60,881 nucleotides of DNA from an uncultured Prevotellaceae bacterium (GTDB taxonomy: Bacteria > Bacteroidota > Bacteroidia > Bacteroidales > Muribaculaceae), in the NCBI GenBank assembly GCA_947165675.1, contig CAMVBJ010000018.1, positions 1-60,881 on the forward strand. Direction: 5' to 3'. Positions 15,515-24,335 of this stretch are shown piece after piece. The notes under the pieces were generated by a model. That model was not told the DNA's origin. It did no database searches and saw nothing but the letters and a program-made list of their open reading frames with translations. Each line of letters opens with the position of its first letter. Position 1 is the stretch's first letter. The position numbers and the translations under genes are program-made.

Positions 15515-18088
15515 TTAGTTCTCTTGTGTTCGTTTCAAGGTAGCATCGTTGCCGCTGTGCTTCTTGAACGGGTTGCTGATGGTGTTGAACGTCCAGCGTG
15601 CCATCAGCGAGATGCCTCGTGTGTCGTTGTTGTTGTGCGTCTCTTGATACACATTCATGTACCTCATTTTGCCCCAGGGTGCCATGCTGTGGTGGAAGAT
15701 GTCGTTGGCAGTCAACCCCAACAGCAATCGCCCCTTGCACAGCGTGGTCATGGCGCTCAAGTTCACACCCATGATGGAGCCATTGCGCGAGAAGCCCGCC
15801 GTCCACGGACTGCTATAGAGCACGTTGCACCCCAGCATACATCGCTTGGCCACCGTGAACTGGGCATTGACCGATAGCGTTGTAAACGGCTCGCTCTCGG
15901 TTCTCTCACGATCCAGATAGGGATAGGTGATGTGAGGCAGCATCGTGCTCGACTTGACAACCAGATTCAACCACGGGTTGATATAATTGTAACCCAAGTC
16001 GAGTGACCAAGAGTGAGAATGCTTGATGTTGATGGGATACTCACGGATGACGCCCGACGACATGTGCTCCACGATGCGCTGGATGGCATTGTCCATCACG
16101 CTATAGGCCACCGATGCCGTGAAACCCTTGAAGTTGACATTCAAAGCCCAACGGTCGGTCACCGACGGCTGCAACAGCGGGTTACCTGTTGATTCCTCAT
16201 AGGAGTTGATGTAATAGGACGTCGGGCGCAGTTCGCTATAGGTGGGACGCCTCAAGGTGCGACGGTAATAAAACACGAAGTCAATCTCTGGCCGCATCTT
16301 GTAACTGACGCTTGCGCTGGGCAACAGGTGGTGATAGGTCCTGTTGAGATGCGCGTCGTCACTGCTGGTCCACGTGTGGTCATACTCGTAGCGCAAGCCC
16401 ACATTGGCTCTCCACTTGCCCCATGTCTTACTCAACGAGTAATAGAGTCCCAGCCAATCATTATCACGCTTGCTGTTCTGGGTTACTTGATTTCTCAAGA
16501 CAATTCCCGTGCTGCCCGTGTAACCCCACTCCACTCCCGCCTTGTTGTCCCACTCCCGAGAGATGAAATTGTAACGAGCAGTGGTCGTCACGATGTCATA
16601 GTCATTGGAGTTCACAATCGAGTAGAACTTGAGAATCGTATTATTGTCGGCAAGGTGACTCTCCTTTGTTGAGATGTATTCATAGATGCTTTGCACGTCT
16701 TGATGCAGGGATGAGGCATAGTCGGCAATCAGCAGCAGTTGGGAATTTCTGCTGGGTTGCCACTGGTAGCTGGCCGACAGACTGTGGCGGGTAATCTGAT
16801 TGCTCATGCGAGGTATAGAACGCAGCACCTGGTCTGTATTCTGAATGGTGAACAGGTCAATATCGGCCTGATAGGAATGGCCACTGTACTGCGCCCCGAT
16901 GACGCTCGACGGCGAGAGTGCATAATTCAGTCCGGCAAAGACATTGAAGTCGGTACCGCCACTGGTGTAGGCCGTCGAATCGATTTTCTCATAGGTCCAT
17001 TGGCCTTGATCGTCTGCAACTTGAGTCAAGCCATCGGAATAGGCACAGGTGTTCAGCCTGCCGTAGCTGAGCGACGCATTGCCCGACCACTTGCCATGCT
17101 TGCCATCGAGTGTGAGGGTCGTGATGTTCGAGGCTCGGCGCTTGATGTCCAGCATGTTCATCAGGCTGGCTCCTAAAATGTCCTTGTAGGGGGTATAGGT
17201 AAACATCTTGATGACCGCTGTGACATCCGAGGCATATTGAGCGTCGGGCTCGCGGATGATCTCGACACGCTTGATGTTCTGGGAGGTGACGGACTTCAAC
17301 TGTGTGTTGTCGGTCACCTTGCGGTTGTCAATATAGATCTCGGTCTTACCCTCACGCCCGATGAGCGAGATATCTTCATTCATGCCCACGACAACGCCGG
17401 GCGTCCACCGCAGCAAGTCGAGCGCATTGCCGGCATTGCCCATGATGGTGCCACCCAGGTTGCGCAGGGTGTAATTGGCGCCATCCCGCTCAATCTGCAT
17501 CTTGGCAGCGGTCACCACGGTCTCCTTGAGGGTGGTGACATCGGGGCGCATCTTGATGGTGCCCACGTTGTCATGGGCACACAGGCGATGCACAGTCTTG
17601 TAACCCACATAGGAGATACGGGCAATCACCTTTCCATCATCATTGGGGATGACAAAGCGTCCGCTCTCGTTGGTCACGCCGCCGCTCATGATCACCGAGT
17701 CGGCAGGATTCAGCAAGGTCACATTGGCGTATGGCAATGGCTGGTTGTTCTCATCCACCACCAGGCCCTTGAGGTGATGCTTGGTCTTGTGGGTGCACTC
17801 GACATAGATTTCTCCCTTTTGCTCCTGGGTCATGCGGATGGGATAGAAGCCGATCAACTGGCGGATGGCCTCGGGCACTGACTTGTTCTTGACCGAGGTG
17901 GTCACTTTAAAGTCCTCCAGTTCATCATAGATGAAGACAATCCTGTAGCGGTCGGTGTGCCGTTGCAGATACTTGAGGGCATCGCTCATCGACACGTCAT
18001 GGAAGATGTGTGTGATACTTTGTGCAGCAGCCGTGTACACCAGGGCACATGCCACACACAGCAGCAACATGGTTATCGTGCGCTTCAT
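15515..18088 (-). CDS. STN-bearing TonB-receptor-like outer-membrane barrel (OMP_b-brl_3 type)
   Basis: The protein has 857 residues and a signal peptide (1-22, ending AAAQ). Residues about 25-100 are an STN/secretin-like signalling domain (ITHIFHDVSMSDALKYLQ). Residues 107-190 are a carboxypeptidase-regulatory-like fold (LKGLVVDENNQPLPYANVTL, GRFVIPNDDGK, ISYVGYKT). A plug-like region follows (TLKETVVTAAKM, NALDLLRWTPGVVVG, EIYIDNRKV), then a long barrel. It lacks a standard TonB box and has no adjacent SusD. An STN domain next to an anti-sigma and a sigma gene indicates trans-envelope signalling: ligand binding outside releases the sigma factor. It lies 9 bases after the anti-sigma gene. 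Confidence 0.85.
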   Translation of the reverse strand: MKRTITMLLLCVACALVYTAAAQSITHIFHDVSMSDALKYLQRHTDRYRIVFIYDELEDFKVTTSVKNKSVPEAIRQLIGFYPIRMTQEQKGEIYVECTHKTKHHLKGLVVDENNQPLPYANVTLLNPADSVIMSGGVTNESGRFVIPNDDGKVIARISYVGYKTVHRLCAHDNVGTIKMRPDVTTLKETVVTAAKMQIERDGANYTLRNLGGTIMGNAGNALDLLRWTPGVVVGMNEDISLIGREGKTEIYIDNRKVTDNTQLKSVTSQNIKRVEIIREPDAQYASDVTAVIKMFTYTPYKDILGASLMNMLDIKRRASNITTLTLDGKHGKWSGNASLSYGRLNTCAYSDGLTQVADDQGQWTYEKIDSTAYTSGGTDFNVFAGLNYALSPSSVIGAQYSGHSYQADIDLFTIQNTDQVLRSIPRMSNQITRHSLSASYQWQPSRNSQLLLIADYASSLHQDVQSIYEYISTKESHLADNNTILKFYSIVNSNDYDIVTTTARYNFISREWDNKAGVEWGYTGSTGIVLRNQVTQNSKRDNDWLGLYYSLSKTWGKWRANVGLRYEYDHTWTSSDDAHLNRTYHHLLPSASVSYKMRPEIDFVFYYRRTLRRPTYSELRPTSYYINSYEESTGNPLLQPSVTDRWALNVNFKGFTASVAYSVMDNAIQRIVEHMSSGVIREYPINIKHSHSWSLDLGYNYINPWLNLVVKSSTMLPHITYPYLDRERTESEPFTTLSVNAQFTVAKRCMLGCNVLYSSPWTAGFSRNGSIMGVNLSAMTTLCKGRLLLGLTANDIFHHSMAPWGKMRYMNVYQETHNNNDTRGISLMARWTFNTISNPFKKHSGNDATLKRTQEN

Positions 18089-18097
18089 GGGTATGGG

Positions 18098-18766
18098 CTA
18101 CTTTGATTCAGGTGATTCAACAATCAGCCGGTTACCCTCGTGGCGGATGGAAAATGCCTCAAAGTTATTGAGCATCTCCACGACCTTGTCCAGTGAATAC
18201 TCTGGCTCCCACTGATAGAACAAGCGCAGCGACCGCGCGTCGTCTGCTTGGTACACGACCTCCACGCCATAGAGCGGCGCGAGTTCGTCGAGTATCTGCT
18301 CCAGCGGTGTTTCCTCAAACAGTCGGGGCTCGCCTGTCATCGACAAGCTATCAGGCGAGGTCTCCAGCGCCTCATCGTTAGCGGTTTTTTCACGGTCAAT
18401 GCCCTGCTGAACAACTTGTTCGGGCCGGTTTTCGCTATGCTTGAGACCGAAAAAACCGGTATGCACCGCGGCAATGGCAATGCCGACACAAGCTATCAAT
18501 ATAACGGCTGCCGCAGCAATCTTGCGCCACAGCGGCACAATCACAGCTGGTTCATGCCTTTCTGCTGCCAGGCGTTGCCACTGCTCGTCGATCATCTCGT
18601 CGGTGAGTCGTTTGTCGGCTTGCCCGCTGGCGAGAGCGCTCTGGGTCTTGGCGATCAATGAATACAGTTCGCGGCACTCCTCGTCGGCAAGGATGTCCTG
18701 CCACTGCAACTCGGTGTATCGCTCGGGATGCTCAAGCATCTTCAACAGTTGTTCGGTCTTGTTCAT
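18098..18766 (-). CDS. Short FecR-like anti-sigma factor with DUF4974 domain
   Basis: The protein has 222 residues. A cytoplasmic N-terminal region (1-75) would bind the sigma factor, a transmembrane helix follows at about 82-102 (IAAAAVILIACVGIAIAAV), and the periplasmic end (150-220) is DUF4974-like (TPLEQILDELAPLYGVEVVY, SLDKVVEMLNNFEAFSIRHEGNRL). The central FecR domain of the usual 330-residue proteins is missing, making this a reduced form. DUF4974 and STN share the same fold type, which fits direct pairing with the downstream barrel. It starts 3 bases after the sigma gene. Confidence 0.85.
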   Translation of the reverse strand: MNKTEQLLKMLEHPERYTELQWQDILADEECRELYSLIAKTQSALASGQADKRLTDEMIDEQWQRLAAERHEPAVIVPLWRKIAAAAVILIACVGIAIAAVHTGFFGLKHSENRPEQVVQQGIDREKTANDEALETSPDSLSMTGEPRLFEETPLEQILDELAPLYGVEVVYQADDARSLRLFYQWEPEYSLDKVVEMLNNFEAFSIRHEGNRLIVESPESK

Positions 18767-18769
18767 CGC

Positions 18770-19264
18770 TCAGGTGGTTTTAAGTGTTAATCGCAGTTGG
18801 TCGAGTGCGTTGCGCAGGTGCTTGTAAACGGTCGTCTCGCTCACGCTTAACCGCTCGGCTATCTCGCGGTAGGTGAGCCCGTCGCGGTAATGCAGCACGA
18901 TGACCTCACGGCAGGCGGGCGGTACCAGGTCGGCAATGCCTTGATGCAAAATGTTGATGTCGGCCTCGATGTCTTCGGCATCCTGGTTGGAAACCTCACT
19001 CTCCAGCATCAAGCGTTGCCGTGCCCGTTCATCGATCTGGCGGTCGCGTATCACGTTCAGGCACTGGTTGCGCACACTCGACAGCAGGAACGACCTGACG
19101 GTTGCCTCGTCCAGCGGCTTGCTGTCCACCAGCAGCCTGGCAAAGACATCATGCACGATGTCCATGCTCTCCTGCTCGTCATGAAGGAGGATGCAGGCCA
19201 ACCGGTACATGTCACGGTAGTGTTGCCTGAAGAGCCGTTCGATTTGTCGTTTCCTGTCTGTCAT
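18770..19264 (-). CDS. ECF-type RNA polymerase sigma factor
   Basis: The protein has 164 residues from the ATG at 19264; a GTG at 19279 is also in frame but less likely. Region 2 is visible at FRQHYRDMYRLACILLHDEQESMDIVHDVF and RSFLLSSVRNQCLNVIRD, region 4 at PPACREVIVLHYRDGLTYREIAERLSVSETTVYKHL. It belongs to the Bacteroidetes sigma/anti-sigma/surface-receptor type. Its own promoter (19331-19361) is housekeeping-like with an adjacent palindrome, so first-level control is probably by another regulator. It is the first gene of a seven-gene operon ending at 12592. Confidence 0.92.
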   Translation of the reverse strand: MTDRKRQIERLFRQHYRDMYRLACILLHDEQESMDIVHDVFARLLVDSKPLDEATVRSFLLSSVRNQCLNVIRDRQIDERARQRLMLESEVSNQDAEDIEADINILHQGIADLVPPACREVIVLHYRDGLTYREIAERLSVSETTVYKHLRNALDQLRLTLKTT

Positions 19265-19330
19265 ACACTCTATATACACACTCGGGGCGATTTACTAAAC
19301 CTTTTTCCCCTACTTTTTTCATTCACGGGG

Positions 19331-19374
19331 CAAATTTACCCATCAACGCCCACACCCACAATACCCAAATGGGT
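19331..19374 (-). promoter_or_regulatory. Promoter of the ECF sigma operon with ACCCA-WW-TGGGT palindrome
   Basis: On the minus strand the palindrome (19363-19374) is followed by one base, TTG (19359-19361), 20 bases, then TAAATTTG (19331-19338). The same arrangement occurs at 23077-23120, 26622-26667 and 28722-28764. Confidence 0.8.
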
Positions 19375-19410
19375 ACTTTTTTACAGGACTATGACTGCGC
19401 TACAACTTTA

Positions 19411-19483
19411 CCTTATTAACCATGACAAGCAGATCCCAGTCACTACCAGCATCAGCGTCTCCTCTCGCTTGTGAGCCAAACAA
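19411..19483 (-). pseudogene. Fragment of an MNT-type nucleotidyltransferase gene
   Basis: The minus strand still encodes LFGSQARGDADAGSDWDLL followed by LVMVNK. This closely matches codons of the intact gene at 24007-24330 (DNA counterpart 24183-24255). Nothing before or after it matches the gene; it runs directly into the duplicated block at 19482. It is the scar of a segmental duplication, lacking start and stop. Confidence 0.85.
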
Positions 19484-19800
19484 TGGAATCATGATTCAGC
19501 ACCACTTGTAATTGTTATAAAAAACATTGAACTAATCAGTTAATATCAAACACTTAGCGGCTTAGCGACTTTGCGTGAGCTCATGTTCCCCCAAAGGCCC
19601 AGATAACGAGCAGGGGCGACCCCATGGCTGCCCCTGCCTCAATCACGGCGTAAATATAGTGACTACTCAACCAGTATTTTCTTGCCGTTCTCGATGACGA
19701 TACCACGGTAGTCGTCAGCCACGGGTTGGCCCAGCAGGTTATAGCGCTCCCGGGGCGTACCATCATCTACAGTAATCTCGTCGATGCCCGATGACTCAAT
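19482..19800. repeat. Duplicated block, copy 1 (LRR gene 3' end and flank)
   Basis: From 19482 through the 3' flank and into the coding end of the LRR gene, the sequence matches 24449-24767 at a constant offset of 4967 bases, near identical in the non-coding part. It contains the AGCGGCTTAGCGACTTTGCG phrase and a terminator-like hairpin. Confidence 0.9.
19610..19637 (-). terminator. Probable terminator of the upstream LRR gene
   Basis: An 8-bp GC stem (GCAGGGGC/GCCCCTGC) with a 12-base loop lies 26 bases past the LRR stop. The T-tract is weak. The duplicate is at 24577-24604. Confidence 0.5.
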
Positions 19801-22467
19801 CGCCACAATCTTATAGAACTGCGACCAGTTGGGATCATTCTTGTACAACTCCAGAGAAGCCTGTGGCACAAGCAGCACAGCTCGGTCATAAACACCCGAG
19901 AAACAGTTGGCTGATGCCATCTTGGGCGGAGTTGTGGCGTGGCAGAAGACCGTATCGATGACCATCGTGCCGTTATATCCCTTGCCGAAGGCCTGCTCTC
20001 CAAGGTACTTCAAACCCGTTCCGAGAGTGACAATCTTTAGTTTGTCGCATACGGAGAAAGCGCCTTCCTCAATCGTGTCTACCGAATTGGGAATCACTAC
20101 CGAGGTCAAGCCAGAGAAAGTAAATGCCACGGGCCCTATGCATTTGGTGGGCTCAGATAGTGAGACTTGAGACAGGTCAAAGCAGCCAGCAAAAGCACCA
20201 CCGCCAATCCTGCTGATAGAACCAGGAATGATAATATGGTTCAAACCTCTTTTTCCATAGAATGCATAATCGGTGATAGAGGTTACGCTTGAGGGAATCT
20301 CGGTGCAGTTCCTGGCTCCGGCAATCAGGCGATTTGTGGCTGTCTCAATCAACGCATTGCAGTCCTCGCGAGAGTCATATACGGGATTGCCCTCTTCAAC
20401 CGTTATTTGATATAGGTCTGGTGTATTAAACAACGCCGAGTCCCCTATCTCCTTAACTGACTTGGGGATATTGATCTTCTTTAATGAAGTCTCGTTAAAC
20501 GCACCCATGCCGATAGTCTCTACCGAGTCACCAAGAATTACTTGTTCTATAAACGATCTGCCGAATGCGAGGTCACCGATTCTTTTGACTGAGTTGGGAA
20601 TCGTAATTTTTTCAGGTTCGCTAAAGTAGAACGCCCTGCTCTCGATACTTGTCACACGATAGGAGTGTCCTTGATAATTCACTGTCTCGGGAATGTCACG
20701 TGCACCGTAACCGTAAGTTCCATAGAGCACTTCATTGTCAGGTGAAACGCCCACCTCATTATCGTTATTGATTCGGTACCAGATGTCATTGTTATTGTTG
20801 TCTTTGTCCTTAAAGTCATAGGGTAATCTCCTTATGTTAACAAAACGGTTCCAGTTCTCATCGGCTCGGAACATTCCTCCCAAACTATACAAAACTTTTA
20901 CTACAGAATTGGCATAATGGGTGGAATCAAACACGGTGCTGTCGGCTAGCACTGGCGGCGTTGCTGATGAACACTCAATGGCTATGCCACCGGTCAATGT
21001 GTGGCCCCGTAGGTTGGTGCCACTGAAGGCCTTTGGTCCAATCCGCATTGCCGATTCCAACTTGACATATTTCATTCTAGAGCATCCCATAAAAGCGCAG
21101 GTGTCTATAATGTTGACTGTACTTGGGAACCCTATTACAGGAATTTTAGAACACCCCTCAAAGGCATGGGCACCAATGGTCTCAATTCTTTGGGGTAAAT
21201 CCACAGATTTCAAGTTACTGCATCCCATAAAAGCATTAGACCCAATGTGCGTTAGTCGATAACGATTGAACCAGTCTAACTTATTGAGACTTGTACAGCC
21301 CCTAAATGCGTTCTCGCCGATAGCTGTTACATAATAAGTCTTTCCATTAAAGGTGACTTCGTCAGGAACAGACATTCCACGCCAATGCTCGACGTGTCCG
21401 TTATAGTCAAACATATCGACTTCATCTTCAACATAATTGCCATCATAGGAATTATAGGTTGTATCCTTATAGGTAATGCACACTTCATCGCCACCGATGA
21501 AGTTAAAATACATGGGCTTATTTCTATACATGACTTCGAAGTCATAAGTCCTCGTCGTCAAGCCTGCCATGTCTTTCCAGTAAGGCGCCTTGCGATATGC
21601 TTCCAGAGCCATCTTGGGCACAATAACCTTGACTGTAGCCTTTTGCTCTGGCGTGAGACCTAAATCCTGATCAACAACAGGCGGAATCGGAGATGTGCAG
21701 ATAATCGCTTTAAGGGATTCACATTCGGCAAAGGCATTCTTGCCGAGGGGCAGGTTGTCGCATCCTTGGATATATACAGTGTCCAGGCTGTGGCAACCCT
21801 TAAAGGCGGCTTCACCAACACTGGTCACACCTGCGGGTATAGAAAAGGACTTAAACGCCCAGCAGTTCCTGAATGCACGACTGCCAATATATTCGAGATT
21901 TGGCAATGACAAGGAGGGCAGGAGGTAACAGTTCTGGAACGCCCCGTCACCAACATGTGTTATCCTTGATGGATAGGATATTGATGTTGACGAGGAGAAC
22001 GTGATGGCTCTTAGATGTGTACAATTTTGAAAGGCTCTGTCGCCAATGTAATTCAGACAGTAAGACATCGTGACCGAATCAAGAGACGTGCAATTCTGGA
22101 ACGAGCAGCTGTCGATACGGATTACCTTGTTCATAAACCCCATATCGATAGTCGTCAGCCCTTCACAATCCTTAAAAGCGCAATCACCTATCTCGTCAAT
22201 CAAATAGTTATTGTTGTGATACGGAATAAAGATGTCACCTGAATAGGTGTTATAGGTTGTGTCTTTATAGGTCACCGTATAGTGAGAGGCTCCATCCCAC
22301 GTTGGAGTATTATGCCGAAAAATATACAGTCCATAGACGTATTGAATGTGCCATGGATCTCGGCCGTCATTTGCTGATGAAGGCAACGAGCAAACAAGCA
22401 GTGCCATCAGCACTACAATTTTCGCCCAGCGAGACGAAAAATAAGATTTAGTTTTAATCGTGTTCAT
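19663..22467 (-). CDS. BspA-like leucine-rich-repeat surface protein with sorting-type tail
   Basis: The protein has 934 residues. A signal peptide (1-32, VVLMALLVCSLPSSA) leads into two LRR blocks with the usual AFxxC core (GDCAFKDCEGLTTI, IGSRAFRNCWAFKSF, IGAHAFEGCSKIPVI) separated by spacers at about 300-380 and 560-620 that share TVTYKDTTYNxY or ITYKDTTYNSYDGNY. A YDSREDCNALIETATNRLI spacer recurs. The C terminus has ERYNLLGQPVADDYRGIVI and ends KKILVE, similar to cell-surface sorting tails; there is no dockerin. The last 120 residues and the signal region are close to the paralogue at 24630-26582. The AACAGCTATGAACAC start context matches that paralogue. Confidence 0.92.
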   Translation of the reverse strand: MNTIKTKSYFSSRWAKIVVLMALLVCSLPSSANDGRDPWHIQYVYGLYIFRHNTPTWDGASHYTVTYKDTTYNTYSGDIFIPYHNNNYLIDEIGDCAFKDCEGLTTIDMGFMNKVIRIDSCSFQNCTSLDSVTMSYCLNYIGDRAFQNCTHLRAITFSSSTSISYPSRITHVGDGAFQNCYLLPSLSLPNLEYIGSRAFRNCWAFKSFSIPAGVTSVGEAAFKGCHSLDTVYIQGCDNLPLGKNAFAECESLKAIICTSPIPPVVDQDLGLTPEQKATVKVIVPKMALEAYRKAPYWKDMAGLTTRTYDFEVMYRNKPMYFNFIGGDEVCITYKDTTYNSYDGNYVEDEVDMFDYNGHVEHWRGMSVPDEVTFNGKTYYVTAIGENAFRGCTSLNKLDWFNRYRLTHIGSNAFMGCSNLKSVDLPQRIETIGAHAFEGCSKIPVIGFPSTVNIIDTCAFMGCSRMKYVKLESAMRIGPKAFSGTNLRGHTLTGGIAIECSSATPPVLADSTVFDSTHYANSVVKVLYSLGGMFRADENWNRFVNIRRLPYDFKDKDNNNNDIWYRINNDNEVGVSPDNEVLYGTYGYGARDIPETVNYQGHSYRVTSIESRAFYFSEPEKITIPNSVKRIGDLAFGRSFIEQVILGDSVETIGMGAFNETSLKKINIPKSVKEIGDSALFNTPDLYQITVEEGNPVYDSREDCNALIETATNRLIAGARNCTEIPSSVTSITDYAFYGKRGLNHIIIPGSISRIGGGAFAGCFDLSQVSLSEPTKCIGPVAFTFSGLTSVVIPNSVDTIEEGAFSVCDKLKIVTLGTGLKYLGEQAFGKGYNGTMVIDTVFCHATTPPKMASANCFSGVYDRAVLLVPQASLELYKNDPNWSQFYKIVAIESSGIDEITVDDGTPRERYNLLGQPVADDYRGIVIENGKKILVE

Positions 22468-22570
22468 AGCTGTTATATTTTAATTGTTAGTGATCGGCTT
22501 AATATAAATATAGACGCTTGAAGGCAGTATTTTTTTACTGATTGCTCCATTTTTTTGTCCCATAATTAAT

Positions 22571-23047
22571 TTATTTCATGGATTCATCTATCCACAAGTC
22601 ATATTTCCATGTTTCGCCAAAGAATATGCCGTGTCCGTCATGTTTCTTCTGCCATGCCGATTCATGGTTCCACACCTTGGGGTCAAGGCTTTTCTCTCCT
22701 ATAGTGATGGATTTGATGTAGTACCAAAAAGGCGTTACTCCATCTTTCTCAAAACCGCTCAAACTTTGATTCACCAATTCGCTTTTAGCCATAAAAACAT
22801 CCCCAGATAATAATATCACAAGAGTGTCTATTTCAGGTCGATAGTAATTCTCATAGCAATTAAAGCGTTGTCCATTCTTCTCGAAATAAGAATAATATGG
22901 AGGACATTTTATTGTCATCTCTATTGATATTGAATCTTCAGTTTGATTATGGATTCTGAAATCGTAAGATGAAACAAAATCACATGAGCAAAGCAGCATC
23001 ATGATGAACAACGTAACAAATACTGATAATTTATTACTCGATTTCAT
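22571..23047 (-). CDS. Small lipoprotein, unrecognised
   Basis: The protein has 158 residues from the ATG at 23047; an ATG at 23053 is two codons longer. The lipobox is LLCSC (MMLLCSCDF) followed by DFVSSYDF, so lipid attachment is likely. The mature part is rich in Tyr/Trp and Lys (PPYYSYFEKNGQRFN, TPFWYYIKS, GETWKYDLW). No family was recognised. Its promoter carries the same palindrome as the sigma operon and two LRR genes. A palindromic CAGTAAAAAAATACTG lies between it and the next LRR gene. Confidence 0.7.
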   Translation of the reverse strand: MKSSNKLSVFVTLFIMMLLCSCDFVSSYDFRIHNQTEDSISIEMTIKCPPYYSYFEKNGQRFNCYENYYRPEIDTLVILLSGDVFMAKSELVNQSLSGFEKDGVTPFWYYIKSITIGEKSLDPKVWNHESAWQKKHDGHGIFFGETWKYDLWIDESMK

Positions 23048-23076
23048 ATGCATATACTTAGTTATTTAACTAGTCG

Positions 23077-23120
23077 CAAAATTATTATATCATATTCTCG
23101 CTTGCAATACCCAAATGGGT
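23077..23120 (-). promoter_or_regulatory. Promoter of the small lipoprotein with ACCCA-WW-TGGGT palindrome
   Basis: On the minus strand the palindrome (23109-23120) is followed by one base, TTG (23105-23107), 20 bases, then TAATTTTG (23077-23084), 30 bases before the ATG. Confidence 0.8.
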
Positions 23121-23363
23121 GTTTCTGGGCAATAACATCAAGGGTTGATTGTCTGTTGCAAAGTTATTGTCAATTACCGAAATCAGCAAATAATTTCAGT
23201 TCATTTTGAATGATGTAACATATTGATTATTAAGGTTTTGAAAAACAAAAAGTTCATTCCATGAAAAATGAAGTTAATTTGCTCAACTCTGACATAAGAA
23301 TTCCGACACTTGGATCTTGTTACTGCCTTCATCTATTCATCTATCCGTCCATGCACGCAGGTG
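23104..23363. repeat. Duplicated intergenic block, copy 1
   Basis: About 260 bases match 28748-29008 with only scattered changes, including the operator palindrome and the phrase TGCACGCAGGTG at the right end. Both copies lie upstream of minus-strand surface genes. Confidence 0.9.
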
Positions 23364-23485
23364 GATGCTTCGATGCAGGCTTGCCAGTGACGCATGGGAT
23401 CTTCGGTCGTCTGAGCGTTGGCGACAAGTGATATTAAGACTATTGCCAATACGGTTAATGTTATTACGAAGTGATATTTCGTCAT
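23333..23485 (-). CDS. Short secreted peptide or truncated exported protein (50 codons)
   Basis: The frame from the ATG at 23485 to TAG at 23333 encodes a clear signal peptide (ITLTVLAIVLISLVANAQ) and about 25 further residues with two Cys (WQACIEASTCVHG). A promoter-like TTG-N19-TACCTTTA lies at 23505-23534. Its 3' third falls inside duplicated block 1, and in block 2 the same 3' sequence follows a different upstream. It may therefore be the 5' stub of a larger exported gene cut by the duplication. A real micro-protein is the alternative. Confidence 0.4.
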   Translation of the reverse strand: MTKYHFVITLTVLAIVLISLVANAQTTEDPMRHWQACIEASTCVHGRIDE

Positions 23486-23504
23486 GTTTTTCAATTTAGC
23501 AGAG

Positions 23505-23534
23505 TAAAGGTATTCACTATTCCTGATAGTGCAA
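23505..23534 (-). promoter_or_regulatory. Promoter-like sequence for the short secreted frame
   Basis: On the minus strand TTG (23532-23534) is followed after 19 bases by TACCTTTA (23505-23512), 20 bases before the ATG. The last base of the -7 box departs from consensus. Confidence 0.4.
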
Positions 23535-23602
23535 ACTTTTATTCATCAAAAAGCCCACCGCGAGTCATCGGTGTGCCAATTACATTGTAAAAAAGACTCA
23601 AA

Positions 23603-24019
23603 TTAAAGTTGTGCGATTTTGTGGTTTAGAAGAGTTTCAATCTTTTCAAGCAACAATTTCACCTTTTCAACTAAGGGTGAAACATCTTCGGCATCCCAAT
23701 CGCAATAATCGTCATAATCTGCGGTTTGCCTCATTCTGAACAAACGCATAATCAGTTTATTATCTTCAGTCTCGATCTCTCCAGTAGTGACATAGTGCAT
23801 TCCAATAATGCTAATAAGCCCCTTATGGGTTTTCACCACATCTCCATCAATGACAATCAATGCGTTCAATGCATGAAAAACTGCATAGTATAATCTATTC
23901 GCAACAAGGTTCCAATGCCCTAATTCGGCATTGTCAACAGCTTCGATATAGGTGTTTCTCGCACGCTCCGTGCGATACTTTGCCAGCACAGTCTTCTCTT
24001 CATTCGTCAACTTTGCCAT
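23603..24019 (-). CDS. HEPN-domain protein (toxin or partner of MNT pair)
   Basis: The all-helical protein has 138 residues and is of the HEPN/UPF0332 type: LVANRLYYAVFHALNALIV (39-57) and the conserved MRQTADYDDY (96-105, R97 to Y102). In HEPN/MNT modules the HEPN protein is an RNase toxin or a substrate whose Tyr is adenylylated by the partner. The classic RxxxxH catalytic motif is replaced here by R-x4-Y, as in the UPF0332 group, so RNase activity is unproven. It overlaps the upstream MNT gene by 13 bases. Confidence 0.85.
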   Translation of the reverse strand: MAKLTNEEKTVLAKYRTERARNTYIEAVDNAELGHWNLVANRLYYAVFHALNALIVIDGDVVKTHKGLISIIGMHYVTTGEIETEDNKLIMRLFRMRQTADYDDYCDWDAEDVSPLVEKVKLLLEKIETLLNHKIAQL

Positions 24020-24330
24020 AATACTATACCTTCTGACATTACATTCTTATAAAACGGCGTACTGGAGCGTTGTTGCCATTGTGCATCAGTATAAAGAACA
24101 GGATTGATTTCCTCGCCTAATTTCCATCCCAGTTCATAGAATGAATAAGTGTAATCATCTTCCTCGGCCGAAGACAACATCGCCTTATCAACAATAACAA
24201 GCAAATCCCAGTCGCTACCAGCATCAGCGTCTCCTCTTGCTTGTGAGCCAAACAAGAGTAACTTTGCGCCAGCAGGTAACACCCGGGTTGCAGTGGATTT
24301 GATACTGTTAATAACTTGCGCTTTATTCAT
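24007..24330 (-). CDS. MNT-type minimal nucleotidyltransferase (antitoxin of HEPN pair)
   Basis: The protein has 107 residues. Nucleotidyltransferase signature GSQARG at 28-33 and catalytic Asp40 and Asp42 in GSDWDLL fit Mnt proteins, which adenylylate HEPN partners to neutralise them. The frame is open from a GTG at 24333, but the ATG at 24330 is preferred: the -7 box ends at 24336, so the transcript would start at or beside this ATG, giving an essentially leaderless mRNA. It overlaps the HEPN gene. A 73-base remnant of a second copy is at 19411-19483. Confidence 0.88.
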   Translation of the reverse strand: MNKAQVINSIKSTATRVLPAGAKLLLFGSQARGDADAGSDWDLLVIVDKAMLSSAEEDDYTYSFYELGWKLGEEINPVLYTDAQWQQRSSTPFYKNVMSEGIVLWQS

Positions 24331-24335
24331 CACGG

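Noticed and set aside
15515-18088. SusC of a polysaccharide utilisation locus
   Set aside because: No SusD-like gene, glycoside hydrolase or sugar sensor is adjacent, and the barrel is of the OMP_b-brl_3 type.
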